Below the pieces are notes generated by a model. The model saw only the letters and a list, made by a program, of their open reading frames with translations. It did not search any database and had not been told where the DNA came from. 25,006 nt of DNA, from assembly GCA_045580875.1 (NCBI GenBank), contig JAZNOP010000007.1, forward strand, positions 1-25,006. Reading direction: 5' to 3'. Position numbers and translations under genes: made by a program. The DNA comes from SIG598 sp045580875. GTDB lineage: Bacteria > Bacillota > Clostridia > Oscillospirales > Acutalibacteraceae. Below are positions 15,184 through 22,307 of this stretch, one piece after another. Every line of letters starts with the position of its first letter. The stretch's first letter is position 1.

Positions 15184-15546
15184 TTAATTCCTTTCGCTGT
15201 AAAAGCAAATATAATCAATGTGGCTGATAAGTGCCGAAAAGCTGTCGTCGGTCATCATTGCCGACAGCGGCTTGTCAACCGAAACCGCGCCCGAGTCAAC
15301 CAGCGGCTGCACTGCCGTTCTTACCCTTCCGTAAAGAACACCAAGTGCCGCAGGTTCATCTATCGGCACCACAAGGTATACACGGTAGCTGCAGCTTCCT
15401 GTGCATCGGCCTGCACCGGACAATGCACCGCCGCATGACTGCACGACGCAGTAGGGAGCGCCGCATGGACCGATATGTCCGCCCGGCGGATAAGTATCTA
15501 TTCCGGCATTGATGAGTGCATTGAATATTTCCTGCCATTTTTCCAT
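15184..15546 (-). CDS. tail terminator / minor capsid-like neck protein, Cys-rich
   Basis: The 120-residue protein starts at an ATG that overlaps the previous stop by one base (TAATG). It begins MEKWQEIFNALINAGIDTYPPG, a pattern of short helix plus loop common in tail terminator or minor capsid proteins. A strand pattern RVYLVVPIDEPA follows at about 55-66. Six cysteines (28, 33, 38, 48, 52, 114) are unusual for this class; five of them fall in a 25-residue loop. In tailed phages the terminator caps the tail tube and joins it to the head connector. Assigned mostly by gene order. Confidence 0.6.
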   Translation of the reverse strand: MEKWQEIFNALINAGIDTYPPGGHIGPCGAPYCVVQSCGGALSGAGRCTGSCSYRVYLVVPIDEPAALGVLYGRVRTAVQPLVDSGAVSVDKPLSAMMTDDSFSALISHIDYICFYSERN

Positions 15547-15917
15547 TACTCAAGCCCCTCCTGTCTGCTTATGACCGCGCGGATATCATCGAGCATATTG
15601 TGTCTGTTCTTTCTCACTGTAGGCCAGAGCACAGCGTAGCGATGATAGAACCCTTTCTCAAGCTGATACGAATAGGGCATATTTCCGCAGACTCCGATGT
15701 AGTATTTTTCATCTTCGTCAAAGGCATTCACGCCTGCAATTGTAGCTCGCGCCATTCCTGTGCGGTCGGTCCATGGAGCATCGCGTTTCGCCTGCGCTTC
15801 AAGCCTTCCGGCGATTTCCGCACCGCCTGAAAGTATCTGCCTCTGTGTCCGTTTGAAAAGACCGCCCAGAAATCCTCTCAGCTGATTTACTGCAATATCC
15901 AGGAGCAGACCGCTCAT
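15546..15917 (-). CDS. HK97 gp10-like head-tail joining protein
   Basis: The protein has 123 residues when started at the ATG at 15917, which overlaps the preceding stop as ATGA; a longer upstream frame exists but has no evidence of use. The motif RLEAQAKRDAPWTDRTGMARATI is characteristic of the HK97 gp10/minor structural family (AKxxAPxxTGxLRxS type). It is followed by YYIGVCGNMPYSYQLEKGFYHRYAVL, matching the family's YAxxxExG region. These proteins link capsid connector and tail during assembly. Translationally coupled with both neighbours. Confidence 0.85.
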   Translation of the reverse strand: MSGLLLDIAVNQLRGFLGGLFKRTQRQILSGGAEIAGRLEAQAKRDAPWTDRTGMARATIAGVNAFDEDEKYYIGVCGNMPYSYQLEKGFYHRYAVLWPTVRKNRHNMLDDIRAVISRQEGLE

Positions 15918-16309
15918 TTTGCCGCACCTCCAGCCTGCACCGGAACAAGTACCGCAACCGATGGCGTGCCGCGCTGTACGACCGCCACGCGGTACCACTC
16001 GCCGTCTGCCTCTACTCTGTCGCCCTTTGCAACTGAGCCGCACGAGCAGCCTACGACGGTCAGCCGCAGACCAGCCATGCCGCCCGTCATTCTTCCGGGC
16101 AGATCAAGCTTGTCTTTTATTCCGGCACTCTTTATCGATGCGGTAAAGCCGCAGACGATATATTCCTCCGGTGTCTCTCCTGTCAGCGGAGCACCTGCCG
16201 CATCAAGCGGATATCGCCGAAGCTGAAATCTTTTCAGCACCGGACGGCACACAGTACATAATCTGCCTCCGCAGCCGTTCATCATATCTGTACCGCAAAC
16301 GCTGCTCAT
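15914..16309 (-). CDS. putative head closure / neck protein with Cys-rich N-terminus
   Basis: The 131-residue protein is coupled to the connector gene by an ATGA overlap and to the gp10-like gene in the same way. The central and C-terminal parts are beta-rich (KGDRVEADGEWYRVAVVQRG), as expected for head closure (stopper) proteins. The N-terminal segment has Cys5, Cys13, Cys18 and Cys21 with a CTVC pair, and further cysteines at 53, 88 and 90. This could form a zinc knuckle or disulfides, which I would not expect in this family. The role is inferred mainly from position. Confidence 0.6.
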   Translation of the reverse strand: MSSVCGTDMMNGCGGRLCTVCRPVLKRFQLRRYPLDAAGAPLTGETPEEYIVCGFTASIKSAGIKDKLDLPGRMTGGMAGLRLTVVGCSCGSVAKGDRVEADGEWYRVAVVQRGTPSVAVLVPVQAGGAAK

Positions 16310-16596
16310 GCTCTCACCTCATCAGCCCTGCGCAGTATCCTGCCCGAATAGGGACGGAAGCCTACTGCGCGGCGCAGCCAGTAGCCGCTCTGGTCGGGAA
16401 TTGTTGTGCCGTCGGACATCTTCATATCTGTTCGCTGTGCCATAAGCAGGCAGGCATGGTAGGCCGCCAGTTCAAGGCAGGGATAACGGTCGATAAGCTC
16501 ACTGAGCATTTCATCAGAGAGGAAGCATGAACAGCCTTCTCCGGCCGAAACATTCAGCATGCTGCGCAGACGCGCAACCGTTGTTTCTGTTGCCAT
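16306..16596 (-). CDS. head-tail connector-like protein
   Basis: The 96-residue protein starts at the ATG at 16596, about 10 nt after AAGGAG; a GTG three codons upstream directly abuts that site. It is mostly helical (TTVARLRSMLNVSA, FLSDEMLSELIDRYP, LELAAYHACLLMAQ) and directly follows the major capsid gene. The helical, roughly 100-residue form fits the connector/adaptor class (gp6-like) that sits under the portal. The hairpin between the capsid gene and this gene may lower its expression relative to capsid protein. Confidence 0.6.
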   Translation of the reverse strand: MATETTVARLRSMLNVSAGEGCSCFLSDEMLSELIDRYPCLELAAYHACLLMAQRTDMKMSDGTTIPDQSGYWLRRAVGFRPYSGRILRRADEVRA

Positions 16597-16619
16597 AATT
16601 GTCACTCTCCTTGTCTGCC

Positions 16620-16656
16620 GTCCGGAAGGCAGGATAAATATCCGTACCTTCCGGAC
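16620..16656 (-). other. intercistronic hairpin after the major capsid gene
   Basis: GTCCGGAAGG pairs perfectly with CCTTCCGGAC, and an inner GGAT/ATCC stem extends the structure. No T-run follows on the minus strand, so it is more likely a partial terminator, mRNA stabiliser or processing site than a full terminator. It separates the highly needed capsid message from connector genes. Confidence 0.6.
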
Positions 16657-16704
16657 AGTCTTTATTAAATGAGGAAGAAAATCATGAAGCTTAAGCTTCA
16701 GCTT

Positions 16705-17688
16705 TTACTCGGCAACGTGCTGCACAAGGATGGGAGTTCTGGACTCGCCTGCGCCGATGCCGGTGATGGAGAAGTGCTTCCATTTGGGACCGTGATCGAG
16801 ACCGATCTGACCGAAGATCTGATACTCCTCTGCTGCACCGGTCTTGGAGAGTGCCTCGCGGAAGAAGCAGCCCTTGCCGGGTACATCCTGCTCAACAGGA
16901 CGTACACAGGAGATATCTGCACCGATGAGTGTACCTGCAGGAACAAAGCGGCTGAGAACGACCGACATAACGCCGAAATCGGTCTCGATCTGCATTGCGT
17001 TCACACCGCCGATGTCGCGGGTGATGGGTGCAGAGAAGCCCCACTGCGCGCTGAATGCGTCAGCAATAGCCTGCTTGACTGCAGCACCGCAGAGAATGAC
17101 GGTATTGGTGAAGGTTGCACCTGCAGCATAGGCATCAGCAAGCACACCTGCAAGCATTGCCTCAGTCAGCGGAGCAGAAGCTGCATCAAGAGTAGTGGTG
17201 CAGGCATTGACAAGACCGCGGGTCTTGTTTGCTGTGTCAGCAGCAGATGCCTTCTGATATACGCCGTTGATGAATGTGTACTCAACATCACGGGCGATCT
17301 TCTCGAGCGCACGTGCGGTCTGGAAATCGAGCTCACCGATCGCGCCCTCGCCGTTCACAGGAACAGCGCCGGTAAGTCTGCCGCCGTTTGCAAGACGTGC
17401 ATAGCTGACACTGATCTTTTCCTGGAAGATCTGGGTGACGTTGGTGTTCTGAGTGCGCGCATAGCTGATAGCATTGGGCGCGGTGAGAGATGCCGCCTCG
17501 GTGATTTCCGGCTGAGCGGCGGTCTCATGGGTATACTCCGCGCCGACGGGGAACTCAAAGCTGTCAGTCCTGACAGTCTTTCCGCCGATGAGTGCAAGCA
17601 GCGGGGTTTCCGTCGGTGTGGAGGTGTAGATCTGACCTGCATAGTTGGGGAGATTCCATACTGTACCTGTGGAAGTTACATTAGCCAT
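16705..17688 (-). CDS. major capsid protein (SU10-type, HK97-fold family)
   Basis: The 327-residue protein starts MANVTSTGTVWNLPNYAG with an AAAGGA site upstream. The pattern QIYTSTPTETPLLALIGG, then FEFPVGAEYTHETAAQPEITEAA, then ARTQNTNVTQIFQEKISVSYARLA is characteristic of the SU10-like (DUF5309-type) major capsid proteins. ALEKIARDVEYTFINGVYQ in the middle and VSVVLSRFVPAGTLIGAD towards the end also fit. The gene directly follows a scaffold gene with no separate prohead protease, as expected for phages that do not cleave their capsid protein. The frame is intact with no stop codons or frameshifts. Confidence 0.9.
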   Translation of the reverse strand: MANVTSTGTVWNLPNYAGQIYTSTPTETPLLALIGGKTVRTDSFEFPVGAEYTHETAAQPEITEAASLTAPNAISYARTQNTNVTQIFQEKISVSYARLANGGRLTGAVPVNGEGAIGELDFQTARALEKIARDVEYTFINGVYQKASAADTANKTRGLVNACTTTLDAASAPLTEAMLAGVLADAYAAGATFTNTVILCGAAVKQAIADAFSAQWGFSAPITRDIGGVNAMQIETDFGVMSVVLSRFVPAGTLIGADISCVRPVEQDVPGKGCFFREALSKTGAAEEYQIFGQIGLDHGPKWKHFSITGIGAGESRTPILVQHVAE

Positions 17689-17799
17689 AATAATTTTCCT
17701 TTCTGTAATAGAGAATCAGGGATTATCCGCACCGGAGTCACAGCGGCTCTTAATTCAATCACCTAAGCGGTCTGCCTTCCGCCTGCTCCGGCACGGCTG

Positions 17800-18432
17800 T
17801 TATCTGAGGGCTATGCCCTTCTGCGAGGCTGCGTTGATTATGCCCACAGCCGCCGCATTGTCACCCGACGCACGTGCTCTGTCAAGCTGAGCCTGCCAGA
17901 TCGACACGCCGCCGTCCTGCCGCGGAAAGCTTCCGCGTGAGCCGGAGGAAACAGGTCTTCCCTCCGCCAGACCGGGCAGTCTTGCCAGAACGGTCTCAAC
18001 CGCACTGCGGACAGCCTCGCTATCCTGCTTCTCCGATTTTTCAAGCTGTGCCGAAACAAGCAGCAGAACATCCTGCTCACAGCTTTCCGGCACACCCATC
18101 CGCGCCATCTGAACCAGTGTCTGAGCAGATACCTGCGCTTTCTGTGCGCTTTTTTCAGCAGTCTCAGCCCGCTCGCGCATTGCTCTGACAGTCTCGCTGT
18201 CAGCCGCTGTTTCGCGCCGTCTTGCACGGTATTCTTCTGCTGCCTGCTCAGCCTCATCGCCCTCCAGCCCGTGCTGAGCAAAGTAATCTCTCAGCACAGC
18301 CGCCTCGGCTCTTGCGGTACGTCTGTCGACAGCTCTTGTCAGCTCGTCCATGTCGATACCCTCGACAGCACCCAGAGCGAGCACCGCCGGTGCGATAATG
18401 ATCTTTCTGAGTATGCGGATAAATTTATTCAT
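17800..18432 (-). CDS. capsid scaffolding protein (DUF4355/GP20-like)
   Basis: The 210-residue protein is charged and predominantly coiled-coil: long Glu/Ala/Arg/Lys helices between about 30 and 130 (for example RAMRERAETAEKSAQKAQV). The C-terminal region is disordered and basic (VSSGSRGSFPRQDGGVSIW). This is the usual composition of Firmicutes phage scaffolds, which are placed between portal and capsid genes as here. Scaffolds guide procapsid assembly and leave before DNA packaging. The start has CGGAG at 5 nt spacing. An N-terminal hydrophobic stretch (IRILRKIIIAPAVLALGAVEG) is odd for a scaffold and worth noting. Confidence 0.75.
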   Translation of the reverse strand: MNKFIRILRKIIIAPAVLALGAVEGIDMDELTRAVDRRTARAEAAVLRDYFAQHGLEGDEAEQAAEEYRARRRETAADSETVRAMRERAETAEKSAQKAQVSAQTLVQMARMGVPESCEQDVLLLVSAQLEKSEKQDSEAVRSAVETVLARLPGLAEGRPVSSGSRGSFPRQDGGVSIWQAQLDRARASGDNAAAVGIINAASQKGIALR

Positions 18433-18534
18433 AAAAACTCCGTTTCTGCCGGTTTTTCCGGCTTTACGCCCGTCGGCACTTCCGTATTTTCATGCCCGTC
18501 GGCTTTGACTCGGCGGATTCATTCCGCCTGTCTG
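18433..18534. other. gap between portal and scaffold genes with small hairpins and a direct repeat
   Basis: The 102-nt gap contains GCCCGTCGG twice, about 26 nt apart, a GGCGGA-TTCAT-TCCGCC hairpin (18512-18528) and GCCGG-TTTTT-CCGGC. No coding frame is convincing. Many related phages have a MuF-type minor capsid gene here; none is present. Confidence 0.5.
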
Positions 18535-19839
18535 TCAGATTATGCCCCACTTTTCGCGGTAGCTTTCGGCAGAGCGCACACCTGCCTCCACCTCACGCAG
18601 ATCAAGCTCGCGTTCTGCCTCTTCGTCCTCAGGAATGGGATAGAGATGCTCGATGTGCACGTCGAAATCCTCGCACAGGCGTTCGTCGCCGTATGCCGAC
18701 ATCATTGCAATTATTCCGCGGCACATCCACCTGAGTGCCGGCTCCCATACCGTCCAGCGTTCCTCACAGCGCTCCTCAAGCTCCCAGTAAAGTGCACGCA
18801 TGGCTCTGCCTGACTGCGCAAGTCCCTGAAGCTGTTCGAGAGAAACATTCGGTACTCCGAGAAGCTCGTGCATATCCTGCTTGATACGGTTTATGGAGTT
18901 TTCAAAACGTGCATCGTAACCAAACTGCGATTCCAGCATGGAGAGCTTTGCCTGACGTCCCTCGTCACCTCTTGCAGGATCGGTCACAAGGTCAATGAGA
19001 GCACCCGGTGCCAGCACCATATTCTCAAGCGACGCTCCGTCTGCATCAACTGCCACACGCTGGGGGAACATATTGAAACGCAGCGCGTCAAGATCGTCCG
19101 ACTTGAGATGGTTGTAGCATTTCTGGCTGTCCATTATCTCCTCGACGTCGCTTTCACCGCGCAGGTCGCCGGTGAGACCGTCGTTGAGCACAACGCGGCA
19201 GGGAATGAAATCCAGTCCGGTGTTGCGGCATTCGCCTCCCTCGACCACCTTGCCGTTACCGTCGTAAATGCCCTCGGTGAGGAAGCAGCGGTTGCCGCCC
19301 ATCTCATATTTCTGCCGCCAGATTCTCTGCTCGCGCCGGTCAGAGGCATCGTTTGTGCGGTAGAAGAAGATGATCTTCTTAAGCCTGTCGGCATCGTCCT
19401 CGTAGGTCTCATAGACAAACTCCAGAGAAGGACGAATCTGCACCGATACAGGCTCACCGATTCCGCCGGTCAGCTTTATTGCAACCCTTTTGCCGATAAG
19501 GCAGTCGCGCAGACCCTTGAGAAGCCGCTCGGGGAAATCGTTGTCCTCCAGCACCCTTTCGAGCACTCTCTGTTCTTTTTTCATCAGCTCTCCGTCGTGA
19601 GCACGAAGGGATATCTCCGGTGTGCGTCCGAACATGAACCGCGCCTCACGCTTGATGAGCTTCTTGCAGAGATTTGTCACAAGCTTTGTCGGCTGATAAT
19701 CGAGACCGGCAGCTGTCTGCCACTGCTGACCGCCTCCCTCATAGAAATCATACAGGGCAATTATCTGCCCCATATCCTCAAGCACCTGCTGACCGTAGAG
19801 TCCGTTCAGCTCGGTGCTTACAATATCTGTCAGTGCCAT
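18535..19839 (-). CDS. portal protein (SPP1 gp6-like family)
   Basis: The 434-residue protein is full length for a portal. It has QIIALYDFYEGGGQQW near the N-terminus, then TNLCKKLIKREARFMFGRTPEI, the clip/stem-preceding signature of SPP1-type portals. RIKQDMHELLGVPNVSLEQL and SGRAMRALYWELEERCEERW lie at about 320-370, matching the family's crown-side helix. The acidic IPEDEEAERELDLREVEAG end is also typical. The dodecameric portal is the DNA entry channel of the capsid and docks the terminase. The gene follows TerL with 15 nt between them. The frame is intact. Confidence 0.9.
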   Translation of the reverse strand: MALTDIVSTELNGLYGQQVLEDMGQIIALYDFYEGGGQQWQTAAGLDYQPTKLVTNLCKKLIKREARFMFGRTPEISLRAHDGELMKKEQRVLERVLEDNDFPERLLKGLRDCLIGKRVAIKLTGGIGEPVSVQIRPSLEFVYETYEDDADRLKKIIFFYRTNDASDRREQRIWRQKYEMGGNRCFLTEGIYDGNGKVVEGGECRNTGLDFIPCRVVLNDGLTGDLRGESDVEEIMDSQKCYNHLKSDDLDALRFNMFPQRVAVDADGASLENMVLAPGALIDLVTDPARGDEGRQAKLSMLESQFGYDARFENSINRIKQDMHELLGVPNVSLEQLQGLAQSGRAMRALYWELEERCEERWTVWEPALRWMCRGIIAMMSAYGDERLCEDFDVHIEHLYPIPEDEEAERELDLREVEAGVRSAESYREKWGII

Positions 19840-19854
19840 GTTTACCTCCAGTTA

Positions 19855-21234
19855 TCAGTAAATTCCCCTGCGGGAAAGATTCCTGCCTCTTGCGCCGGAC
19901 ATTCTTCGGTCGGTGCTGAGAGCGTAGCGCAGCATATCCATCGCGTGGTCATTCTGCTTAAGCGGACGGTCATCGCCTCTGCCTGCCGCGCTGTTATCCC
20001 ACACGTATGCGGAAAATTCACGCAGTGTCGATGTGCAGGCAGGAGCAATCATCAGCCTGCCTGCGGTGAGCGTTTCCGCCATCAGCCTTATGCCCTCTCC
20101 GACATCGTTGTTCGCCTTGAGCACCTTCCAGCCGCGGCGGCGAAGCTCAGCAATGAACGACGATGCCGACGGGTCGACGATTACATAACCGCCGTCCTCA
20201 CGCGTTACCTCATGTCCGGCAAACTCCTCCAGACGGTCGGCATACTGCGAATCGGTCAGCTGACCGCTGCGCCTTCCGTCGTGATAGAACTCGCGCTCAA
20301 GGCAGTAGACGTTTCCTCCGTCGGTCTGCCTTACCGATATAAGACCGAGTGCGAAGGGATTGTGAGTGCCGTAATCACACGAAAGAAAATATCTCTCCGG
20401 CGTCCCCTCAGGCACACCCACGTGGCAGTCAGGCTCAAACATCGGATAAACCAGACCCTCGGCTGCGCACCACTCGCCCAGCACATACCTGCGGTAGAAT
20501 ACTCCGCTGTACATATTCTCATAGCGGGTTATCATATCATTGCTCAGCGACAGATTGTCTGTCATGTGGAAGTGCAGATGAAGCAGGCGTTTTTCCTTTG
20601 CCTTGTCAATCCAGCCGCGCTTGAACCAGTGATACGGGCTGCCGGGGTTGCAGTTGAACCACCACTTCGAGCCGCTGACCGAGCAACGCGCAGTAGCCTG
20701 TGAGACAAAGGATTCCGGCATGAGCGCCACCTCGTCCATCAGCACGCCGGCAAGGGTCATTCCCTGAATAAGGTCCTGCGAGCCTTCGTCCTTTCCGCCG
20801 AAGCAGTAGAAGCGGTTGATCGTGCCGCCGCGGCTGACGGTGATAGTGTTGAGTGATCTGTTTTCCTTCAGCTTATAGCCTCTGCCGGGGAGAATCTGCC
20901 GGAGCCACACAAGGATATTGCGTTCCACAGAACCGAGTGTCTTGCCGCAGATTGCAAAATTCTGCCCGTTGAAGCGGCTCATCGCCCAGAGAACAAAACC
21001 AAGCGACATTGCGAGCGTCTTGCCCGAGCGGATTGCTCCGTCGGCAATTATTCCGTCATACTCTGCAGCTGTTTTTTCTGATGCCCACCAGCCGAGCACA
21101 GTGCGCTGCTTGTCGGAAAAGGGAGTAAAATGAAAGCCGCCCGAGCGCACAGGCTTTACCTTGTTCTGGCGCAGCCTGTCCAGTCTTTCGCTGAAATTAT
21201 CTGTCCTTTCATTCTTCCTGCACGGGCTGTTCAT
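19855..21234 (-). CDS. terL: terminase large subunit
   Basis: The protein has 459 residues when started at the ATG at 21234, which has a GGAGG site 6 nt upstream and overlaps TerS by 26 nt; a longer open frame upstream is not needed. The ATPase domain has Walker A GAIRSGKT (66-73) and Walker B VLMDE (164-168). The nuclease domain keeps the expected acidic residues: Asp287 in SCDYGTHNPFA, Asp354 in VIVDPSASSF, and Asp433 in NDHAMDMLRYAL. It therefore looks able both to pump and to cut DNA. The closest type is the Terminase_3/6 group of Firmicutes siphophages. Intact motifs matter here, because a decayed prophage remnant would often have lost them. Confidence 0.93.
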   Translation of the reverse strand: MNSPCRKNERTDNFSERLDRLRQNKVKPVRSGGFHFTPFSDKQRTVLGWWASEKTAAEYDGIIADGAIRSGKTLAMSLGFVLWAMSRFNGQNFAICGKTLGSVERNILVWLRQILPGRGYKLKENRSLNTITVSRGGTINRFYCFGGKDEGSQDLIQGMTLAGVLMDEVALMPESFVSQATARCSVSGSKWWFNCNPGSPYHWFKRGWIDKAKEKRLLHLHFHMTDNLSLSNDMITRYENMYSGVFYRRYVLGEWCAAEGLVYPMFEPDCHVGVPEGTPERYFLSCDYGTHNPFALGLISVRQTDGGNVYCLEREFYHDGRRSGQLTDSQYADRLEEFAGHEVTREDGGYVIVDPSASSFIAELRRRGWKVLKANNDVGEGIRLMAETLTAGRLMIAPACTSTLREFSAYVWDNSAAGRGDDRPLKQNDHAMDMLRYALSTDRRMSGARGRNLSRRGIY

Positions 21235-21835
21235 CGTCACCCTCCCCCATTCCAAGAGCGGCAAGGAAATCGTCTGTAGCTCCCGATTCGTCCTGCGCAT
21301 TCTCCAGTCTGAGAAGCTCAAGCTCGAGCTTCCGTCCGGCAATCTGCGCCTGCTGCTCCAGCTTGCTGCGCGCTATATCAGCATCGCACTCCAGCTTTCT
21401 TGCCGAAATCTCATCACGATAGTCGTGAATTCCAAGCACAGTGCGCTGAAGCTCGAATACCTCCGCCGCCGTTTTCACCAGCCTGCCAAACCGCTCGTCA
21501 TTGAGATAACCCAGCCGCTCGGCAACATATTCACCTGCCGAGGTCGTCTTCCAGAATTCAATCCAGCCGTAGAGCTCGTCCTTGTCACCGAGTGCCTTTT
21601 CGATGATATCCATCATACGGTCGGTCAGTTCAAGCTGCCGGCTTACTCTTGTATTCCTTGCAGAATGATCACCGGCGCTGTCGCCTCCGGCTCTGCCCGA
21701 GCGAAGTGCCGACCAGTGCTCGACCGAAGATCTTCTGCGAAGGGTACTCAACGGAAGGTCGTAGAGCTCTGCCAGCTCTCTGTGGGTAATGCCGCCGCGC
21801 GCATATCTCTCGCGCGCCTCACACCAAACGTCCAT
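21209..21835 (-). CDS. terS: terminase small subunit
   Basis: The 208-residue protein starts MDVWCEARERYARGG with an AAGGAGG site upstream. Residues about 10-40 form a helix-turn-helix (ITHRELAELYDLPLSTLRRRSS) of the kind used by TerS to recognise DNA, with SVEHWSALR following as in related TerS proteins. The centre is helical (oligomerisation), and a long charged coiled coil (about 145-185, KLECDADIARSKLEQQAQI) precedes an acidic tail (GMGEGDDEQPVQEE) that may contact TerL. It is the first gene of the cassette. Confidence 0.85.
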   Translation of the reverse strand: MDVWCEARERYARGGITHRELAELYDLPLSTLRRRSSVEHWSALRSGRAGGDSAGDHSARNTRVSRQLELTDRMMDIIEKALGDKDELYGWIEFWKTTSAGEYVAERLGYLNDERFGRLVKTAAEVFELQRTVLGIHDYRDEISARKLECDADIARSKLEQQAQIAGRKLELELLRLENAQDESGATDDFLAALGMGEGDDEQPVQEE

Positions 21836-21850
21836 GTCTTATTCCTCCTT

Positions 21851-21893
21851 GTCACCTGTTCAGACCTGCTGCGGACCGCCGTCTGAACGTGAC
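21851..21893 (-). promoter_or_regulatory. hairpin in the leader of the phage-derived cassette
   Basis: GTTCAGAC and GTCTGAAC form a perfect 8-bp stem; across a 2-nt bulge the outer GTCAC and GTGAC extend it by 5 bp. The loop contains GCGGACCGC, which can pair further. The structure ends directly before the AAGGAGG site of terS (21844-21850) and begins just after the likely -10 box, so it would form the 5' end of the message. Confidence 0.6.
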
Positions 21894-21896
21894 TGC

Positions 21897-21902
21897 ATTA
21901 TA
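21897..21902 (-). promoter_or_regulatory. possible -10 box (TATAAT) for the cassette
   Basis: A perfect TATAAT lies on the minus strand 62-67 nt upstream of the terS start and downstream of the cotJ terminator. No convincing sigma-A -35 hexamer is found 16-18 nt upstream, and there is no TGn extension, so activator dependence or another sigma factor is possible. Confidence 0.4.
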
Positions 21903-21996
21903 TCCCCTGCAGCATGCGTCTGACTCTCTGTGCCGCATTCTTACTTTCAGGCTGCTTTCACTACTGTCACCGCAGGCGTTTTACTCAATAAATAAA

Positions 21997-22026
21997 CAGA
22001 CCCGAAAGGTTTGCTTTTCGGGTCTG
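21997..22026 (-). terminator. terminator after cotJA-cotJB
   Basis: A perfect 11-bp inverted repeat (CAGACCCGAAA and TTTCGGGTCTG) around an 8-nt loop is followed on the minus strand by TTTATTTATT. It separates the spore-coat transcript from the phage-derived cassette. Confidence 0.85.
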
Positions 22027-22055
22027 CCTTATTAAGGTTTAATTCTCCATTATGC

Positions 22056-22307
22056 TCAGTTAGCGCAATAGTTCCACGGCCACGGATCTTCAACCCAGCG
22101 CCAGCAATCACAGCTGCCTGCCGCACCGGTCAGTGAGCCGTACCTGCACTCGTATGCCTCGCGCGCCTCTTTCGCCTGCTCCTCATACTGTCTGAGCGCC
22201 TCCATTGCCGCCGCATCACACGGATGGGTGTCAAGATACAGCCTTGTTTCCCATACAGCAAAATCTGCCGCCTGAAGTGCCTCAAGATATTTTCTGCGTT
22301 CAGTCAT
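22056..22307 (-). CDS. cotJB: spore coat protein CotJB
   Basis: The protein has 83 residues when started at the ATG at 22307, which has an AAGGAGG site; a longer frame upstream runs through the end of cotJA and is not needed. The sequence carries CotJB hallmarks: LEALQAADFAVWETRLYLDTHP near the N-terminus (family pattern: helix then LYLDTHPxD), a central CRYGSLTG, and the end WRWVEDPWPWNY. CotJB is a small protein of the inner spore coat, made in the mother cell in Bacillus under sigma-E. It overlaps cotJA by 8 nt. The usual third gene, cotJC (manganese-catalase-like), does not follow; a terminator and the phage-derived cassette do. Confidence 0.9.
   Translation of the reverse strand: MTERRKYLEALQAADFAVWETRLYLDTHPCDAAAMEALRQYEEQAKEAREAYECRYGSLTGAAGSCDCWRWVEDPWPWNYCAN

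Noticed and set aside
16669..17766. A 365-codon plus-strand open frame opposite the major capsid gene
   Set aside because: The capsid protein on the minus strand is clearly recognisable. The plus-strand translation is rich in Cys and His with no domain pattern.
18868..20703. A 611-codon open frame on the plus strand opposite portal and terminase genes
   Set aside because: It is antisense to two strongly recognised genes, has no ribosome binding site of note and shows a composition typical of mirrored GC-biased codons.
11224..21835. Interpretation as a tailocin (headless tail bacteriocin)
   Set aside because: TerS, TerL, portal, scaffold and capsid genes are all present and intact, and there are no tail fibre or lysis genes, so a DNA-filled particle fits better.
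11100..22060. Search for att-like direct repeats or a tRNA at the cassette borders
   Set aside because: No tRNA gene and no convincing repeated border sequence was seen by eye; a systematic repeat search would be needed.
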